The notes under the pieces: model-generated | The model's input: only the letters and a program-made list of their open reading frames with translations | Told to the model about the DNA's origin: nothing | The model's database searches: none | DNA from: CBDCWT01 sp965223305 | GTDB lineage: Bacteria > Planctomycetota > Planctomycetia > Pirellulales > Pirellulaceae | Assembly: GCA_965223305.1 (NCBI GenBank) | Contig: CBDCWT010000010.1 | Coordinates: 1 to 19,921 of the forward strand | Direction: 5' to 3' | DNA: 19,921 nucleotides | In this document: positions 16,077-19,921 of the stretch, in pieces | How the letters are laid out: the number at the start of each line of letters is the position of its first letter | Numbering within the stretch: the first letter of the stretch is position 1 | Program-made: the position numbers and the translations under genes

Positions 16077-17660
16077 GTGAAGCTCAGCGCAAAGAATGGC
16101 GATGAATCGCTTGGTTTCGTCGCAGATTTTCTATCCCGCGATTTCGAGCTTCGAGAGACCCATATCTCGTGGGTGTTTCTCGGCACCGATGCGGTGTTCA
16201 AAATCAAGAAGCCGGTCTCCCTCGATTTTCTCGATTTCGGTACGTTGGAGAAGCGGCGCCAAGCATGCGAAGCAGAAGTCCGGCTCAACCAGCGTCTTAC
16301 GACGGGCGTCTATCTTGGCGTGGTCCCGGTTACTCGAGACGCTGACGGCCGTCACCAGTTTGATGGAGACGGTGACGTGGTCGAATGGGCTGTTCGAATG
16401 CGTCGCCTCTCTGACGCCGATCGAGCAGACCATCGACTGAAAGATGGGACGCTGACCTCGTCGGATCTTGGAGCAGTTGCGGTCACGCTCGCAACATTTC
16501 ATCAGGCCGCCCGCGTCGACGCAGCCACCATGAAGTTCGGAACAGTGAACGCTATCGAAAGGAACGTTCGAGAGAACTTCGAGCAGACGAGGAGCGCCAT
16601 CGGCCAATGGCTGTCCGAAGAGGAAGCTCGGGAGATCGAGTCAACCCAGCTTGCATTTCTTGAGACCCACTCCCACTTATTCGAAGCACGTTGTCGCGCC
16701 GGGCATGTTCGCGATGGACATGGTGACTTGAGACTCGAGCACATCTATTTCGACCAGCCGACCGGGGAAATCCAGATCCTGGACTGCATTGAATTCAACG
16801 AGCGGTTTCGCTACGCCGATGTCTGCGCCGACATCGCGTTCCTTGCGATGGATTTGGCATGGCATGGCCACCCCGAGCTTTCTGAGAATTTTCTGGCCGC
16901 CTACGCGCGAGCAACGAATGACTATGATCTCTATGCTCTCGTTGACTTCTATGAGAGCTATCGGGCCTATGTGCGTGGCAAGGTCGCCACGATTGTACTT
17001 GCCAATCCACAAGTTCCACTCCCGGCGAGGCAGCGCTTGCAGCACGAGGCTCGTCGCTACTTCATGCTAGCGCTGGCGGCTGAGCGGCGACCTCTGGTGC
17101 CTCCACAGGTCATCGCGGTCGGCGGTATGATCGGAGCTGGCAAGAGCACCTTCGCGGATGCGTTGGCCATGCAGTTGGCATGTCCGGTCGTGGACGCCGA
17201 TCGCACTCGCAAACACTTACTGGGCGCAGAGCCGACACAGCGACTCCACGATGCTGCATTCAGCGACGCGTATAGCCCGGAAGTGACGGACCGAGTGTAC
17301 GCAGAAGTTCTACGCCGCGCTTCGGTCGTCGTCGCGAGCGGGCGGTCGGTGATCTTGGACGCTTCATTCCGAACTGTGGCCCTGCGCGCGAAAGCGAAAG
17401 GGCTTGCTGACCAGCTTGGCGTTCCCTTTCTATTTGCCGAATGCGTGGCACCGGCCAGCGTCTGTCGAGAACGCCTCGTGCGGCGCGCCCGCGGGGAGTC
17501 AGTTAGTGACGGTCGCGTTGAGATCTTCGAGGACTTTGCCGCTCGCTACCAACCGATTTGCGAGGCCGACTCGTTCGACCATTGGTCTATTGACACCCGC
17601 GGATCCGCTGAAGCGGCCGTTGCCGAATGGCTGAGGATGACCGGCGAGATCGCCTTGTGA
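16077..17660 (+). CDS. Bifunctional APH-like kinase / P-loop kinase fusion
   Basis: The 527-residue protein starts at GTG 16077, preceded by GAGGA (16065-16069). Its N-terminal half is an aminoglycoside-phosphotransferase-like kinase: FKIKKP (41-46, candidate ATP lysine), catalytic HGDLRLEH (215-222) and metal-binding D236 in ILDCIEF, then RYADVCADIAFLAMDL. The C-terminal third is an AAA_33/zeta-toxin-like P-loop kinase with GGMIGAGKST (349-358), VDADRTRKHL (373-382) and VILDASFR (425-432). This two-domain arrangement recurs in many bacteria annotated as aminoglycoside phosphotransferase or AAA family ATPase; its substrate is not known, and it need not confer drug resistance. Both domains retain their catalytic residues. 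It converges with the small lipoprotein gene, 95 bp away. Confidence 0.9.
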   Translation: MKLSAKNGDESLGFVADFLSRDFELRETHISWVFLGTDAVFKIKKPVSLDFLDFGTLEKRRQACEAEVRLNQRLTTGVYLGVVPVTRDADGRHQFDGDGDVVEWAVRMRRLSDADRADHRLKDGTLTSSDLGAVAVTLATFHQAARVDAATMKFGTVNAIERNVRENFEQTRSAIGQWLSEEEAREIESTQLAFLETHSHLFEARCRAGHVRDGHGDLRLEHIYFDQPTGEIQILDCIEFNERFRYADVCADIAFLAMDLAWHGHPELSENFLAAYARATNDYDLYALVDFYESYRAYVRGKVATIVLANPQVPLPARQRLQHEARRYFMLALAAERRPLVPPQVIAVGGMIGAGKSTFADALAMQLACPVVDADRTRKHLLGAEPTQRLHDAAFSDAYSPEVTDRVYAEVLRRASVVVASGRSVILDASFRTVALRAKAKGLADQLGVPFLFAECVAPASVCRERLVRRARGESVSDGRVEIFEDFAARYQPICEADSFDHWSIDTRGSAEAAVAEWLRMTGEIAL

Positions 17661-17755
17661 CCGGTCTAGGCACAGACCCTAGGGCGACCTTGGCCCACGT
17701 CGCTCGTTAGCCGGCTGCTGCGATTCGAGTTGTTCGCGTGGAATCGCCCGGGGCT

Positions 17756-18214
17756 TCATTGCTGTGGATCGCTCTCCAGGGCGGGATCGCTCGCACGCAC
17801 CCGCGTGCCTTCTGGGATTGGAATTGTACGGAGCAGTTCGCCATCTGGCTCGTCGGCGCGGACTTCTCGAACTTCGACGACCCCATCGTGGGCCAACATG
17901 CGTACGGCGTGGTTCGCCCTGCCGTCGTCGATAGTCACACGAACAAGCTCATCTCCTACGGGGGCCTGCTCTGACACTGTGCCGGAGAACGTTCCGACCT
18001 CCGTGGTGGTCTGGTTGCCCTCCGTATCATAGACCACTGCAACGATCGTGGCGCGTGGCTGCGGCTCTTCGGTGGGGCCGATCACCACACGGAGCGCCAC
18101 ACTAACTTGTGACGCTGACTCCGAGTCGCCGCTCGTACGATAGTCGGGGGTCGGCGGGTAAGGAACTCCGGGATGGCATCCTTGCAAGAGCCCAGCCACA
18201 CCAAGCGCGAGCAT
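17756..18214 (-). CDS. Small putative lipoprotein
   Basis: ATG 18214 yields 152 residues starting MLALGVAGLLQGC, a short signal with lipobox LLQGC and Cys13. The mature part begins with a Pro-rich linker (PGVPYPPTPDYR) and continues as a beta-rich domain (VSVALRVVIG, ATIVAVVYDTEGNQ, ELVRVTIDDG, VVEVREVRAD), probably an immunoglobulin-like sandwich. The frame stays open upstream. ATG 18370 has GGAGGG four bases before it, but that would place the lipobox at residue 65, too far in for a signal peptide. The n-region from 18214 lacks positive charges, so the start is uncertain. It lies downstream of the protease gene on the same strand, and both products are probably at the envelope. Function unknown. 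Confidence 0.6.
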   Translation of the reverse strand: MLALGVAGLLQGCHPGVPYPPTPDYRTSGDSESASQVSVALRVVIGPTEEPQPRATIVAVVYDTEGNQTTTEVGTFSGTVSEQAPVGDELVRVTIDDGRANHAVRMLAHDGVVEVREVRADEPDGELLRTIPIPEGTRVRASDPALESDPQQ

Positions 18215-18684
18215 CCACGTGAAAAGCTGGTGAGGTGGCAGCAGGCTGAATTGGCCCCAGTACGTCTCCTCGCAATCGCGGTTGGCGCAGCTGTGAATGC
18301 CATCGGCGTTGCGCCAGCGGAAGTGATGTTGTGCAGTCAAAAGGGCTGCCACCCTGTGGAGTTGTCTCATGATCCCTCCATGGAATGTTCCACCCGCGTC
18401 GGCCTGCCGGGCACGATTGACTGGCTCGCATGGACCATGCCACCGCCAACACCCCCGAATCGTCGGCCATCGTTGAACACGACGACGCAGGGCCTGCGCG
18501 GCGCGTCGGTGCGCGCGCACTCTCTGCGCCGAGGTCCAGCATCACGCCGAGGGCCCAGTTCTTGCCTATTGCTCTCGGATTTCGGGAGTGACCGGACTGA
18601 AATGGTGGATGTTCAGCTGCGCGCGCGGAGTTGCGATCAACGCGTGTCGGTTGATTTGGCAGCGACCACGGTCGCAGTGCCTTA
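18215..18684. other. Gap between protease and small lipoprotein genes
   Basis: No gene is assigned. On the minus strand one frame ends MEGS at 18367-18369 with its TGA overlapping ATG 18370 (ATGA) behind GGAGGG, a gene-junction pattern. The upstream frame (VVVFNDGRRFGGVGGGMVHA) has no clear start. This could be a decayed gene or chance. Confidence 0.35.
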
Positions 18685-19845
18685 TTACCAAGCGTCTCCC
18701 ATGCCGATGTCTGGTGTGCCGGCGTCGGGTTCGTCTGCGTCCGGCTCTTCAGCGTCGGGCTGCTCCGCGTCCGGCTCTTCAGCGTCGGGTTCGTCAGCGT
18801 CAGGCGTGCCGGCATCACGCGGAGTTCCGGCATCCATGATGCCACTGTCTTCGGTGCCACTATCTTCCGTGCCGCTGTCTTCGGTTCCGCCATCGGTATC
18901 GGGTTCGCAGACGCCGGCAGTGCAGGAATGTCCCGCGCAACAGTCGTCGTCGTAGGTGCACGACTCGCCTTGATGGCTGCAGCAAACATGCTCGATCAGC
19001 GCTTCAATGCAGGTGTCGCCGCCGTTTCGGAAGAGATCGACCTCGCCGTACTGCGTGGTTTCGCAGGTCGATCCGGCGGGCCACCCCCGAACCGCCAGGC
19101 CGAGTACGTTTCCATTGGCGTCGAGGGCAGGACCGCCGCTGTCGCCTTTGCAGATCTGGTGTGTCGTCCCGTTGCCCGAGACGAGGTCGACTCGTGAGCC
19201 TTGGCCTGGATCACAATCGAAATAGCCGTTGGCTTTCTGGTCTAGCAAGCCTTGCCGGCGACGCGTGAGCCCTGGCTTGCAGTCGTTGTTCGACCAGATG
19301 CAGTCGGGTGCATGTGCATTGCATGTAGCTTGGTCGGCATCGTAGGCATCGCAGCCGTACTGTCCGTAACCCACTACGGTCATGGTTTGCGGCGGCATCG
19401 CGAACGATAAGGTGCGCGGATTCCAATCGACCCGCTCTGCGTCTTTGAACCAGACCGCACCAAAATCCATGCAACTTTGCAAGGTGGAGCACGAGTCGTG
19501 ACGGATGCTCTCGGCGAAGCGATCGTAGGCAGTCAACGGTGGTACAGTGGAATAGGTCGTGAAGAGAATCTCGTCGTCGTCGGCACCGGTGAGGCAGTGT
19601 TCGGCGGTCAGCACACAGCGTCCGTGATTGCCTCGACCCTTGTGCTTCACCACAACGCCGGTGCATCCCATTTGGGTGGAGGCGTTGTAGATGTAGCCAA
19701 TCCCCGTGTGCGCGCTGCTCGCGCCATTACGAATTGGTGCTTCGGTCTGGCCGATCGGGTCCTGGTCGATTGGCGTGGTGGCGCAGCCAATCATGGCGGC
19801 CGAGCTGGTCAGCCACAGCTTGGCGAAATAGCGGATCTTCATCAC
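18685..19845 (-). CDS. Lipid-anchored trypsin-like serine protease with acidic repeat tail
   Basis: The 386-residue protein has a lipoprotein signal ending AAMIGC (Cys21). IRNG (38-41) resembles the activation site of chymotrypsin-fold proteases. The triad is visible: H83 in LTAEHC, D127 in CMDFGAVWF, S236 in GDSGGP. Many paired cysteines suggest disulfides. Residues 288-313 form a compact Cys-rich module (VCCSHQGESC to GVC) like Dickkopf/EB-type knots. The tail (315-380) is low complexity: repeated TEDSG, then DAGTPDADEPDAEEPDA-like units, a spacer or cell-surface linker common in Myxococcota exported proteins. The protein would act outside the cell or at the outer membrane. MM at the start leaves two equal ATG choices. 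It is probably a degradative exoprotease; substrate unknown. Confidence 0.92.
   Translation of the reverse strand: MMKIRYFAKLWLTSSAAMIGCATTPIDQDPIGQTEAPIRNGASSAHTGIGYIYNASTQMGCTGVVVKHKGRGNHGRCVLTAEHCLTGADDDEILFTTYSTVPPLTAYDRFAESIRHDSCSTLQSCMDFGAVWFKDAERVDWNPRTLSFAMPPQTMTVVGYGQYGCDAYDADQATCNAHAPDCIWSNNDCKPGLTRRRQGLLDQKANGYFDCDPGQGSRVDLVSGNGTTHQICKGDSGGPALDANGNVLGLAVRGWPAGSTCETTQYGEVDLFRNGGDTCIEALIEHVCCSHQGESCTYDDDCCAGHSCTAGVCEPDTDGGTEDSGTEDSGTEDSGIMDAGTPRDAGTPDADEPDAEEPDAEQPDAEEPDADEPDAGTPDIGMGDAW
18722..18885. repeat. 15-bp tandem repeats in the protease tail
   Basis: Six units beginning GCGTC (18722-18811) encode the D-A-x-x-P type repeats on the minus strand. Three units beginning GCC (18841-18885) encode TEDSG. 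Both have a 15-bp period, so length changes by slippage would stay in frame. Confidence 0.85.
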
Positions 19846-19921
19846 GGTTCTCCCCTCGAGGCTCTGCAGTTGCGCTCGGAGTGACGAACATTCACCAGCG
19901 ATTACAGAGACTGGGGTTCGC

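Noticed and set aside
15767..16288. 173-codon minus-strand frame as a complete gene
   Set aside because: Most of it is antisense to the start of the kinase fusion. Only its last part (about 15805-15865) reads protein-like and is discussed with the broken gene.
18173..18955. Plus-strand frame with repeated SASGS units
   Set aside because: It is the complement of the protease tail repeats; the protease frame has the catalytic triad and signal peptide.

Overview
The window carries a complete ribosomal RNA operon (16S, tRNA-Ile, tRNA-Ala, 23S, 5S; about 980-7540) followed by about 12 kb of ordinary protein-coding DNA. The organism is a GC-rich Gram-negative bacterium. Lipobox lipoproteins, Cys-rich secreted proteins, a trypsin-like protease with an Asp/Glu/Pro-rich tail of the DAGTPDA type, and the look of the 16S 5' region together suggest a myxobacterium or relative (Myxococcota, formerly Deltaproteobacteria). 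That placement is inference; a 16S search would settle it.

Layout. Positions 1-523 (minus) hold the 5' part of a secreted beta-helix-type protein that runs off the left edge. The rrn promoter (953-981) reads rightward into the operon. Leader and spacers contain boxA-like antitermination signals and two long complementary pairs that bracket 16S and 23S, the usual RNase III processing stems. Three small REP-like hairpins with a common ATGACG tail sit in the spacers. The 23S gene is split at E. coli position 1923 by a 721-nt group I intron that encodes a single-motif LAGLIDADG endonuclease. This is the insertion site of the I-CeuI intron of Chlamydomonas chloroplasts. The catalytic core can be drawn from the sequence (P1, P3, P7, P8, P9), and the endonuclease frame runs through part of it. 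A strong intrinsic terminator ends the operon at 7538.

Downstream on the plus strand are a lipoprotein with a hydrophobic C-terminus (7731-8492) and a tightly overlapping pair, a nucleotidyltransferase-like protein plus a ribbon-helix-helix-like protein (8645-9636). The pair has its own AT-rich, nearly leaderless promoter with repeated operator-like octamers and looks like an uncharacterised toxin-antitoxin module. A small TerB-like protein follows (9818-10159). On the minus strand, thioredoxin 2, a CDF cation exporter and an SRPBCC-domain protein form a probable operon (12414 down to 10188). A Na+/phosphate cotransporter with a PhoU-like tail diverges from trxC across a 33-bp gap centred on a perfect palindrome. 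Further right are a Cys-rich lipoprotein (14609-15067), a broken-looking minus-strand gene with an in-frame TGA (15460-15792), an APH/P-loop kinase fusion (16077-17660), a small lipoprotein (17756-18214, minus) and a lipid-anchored trypsin-like protease (18685-19845, minus).

The two items most worth following up are the 23S intron and the NTase/RHH pair.
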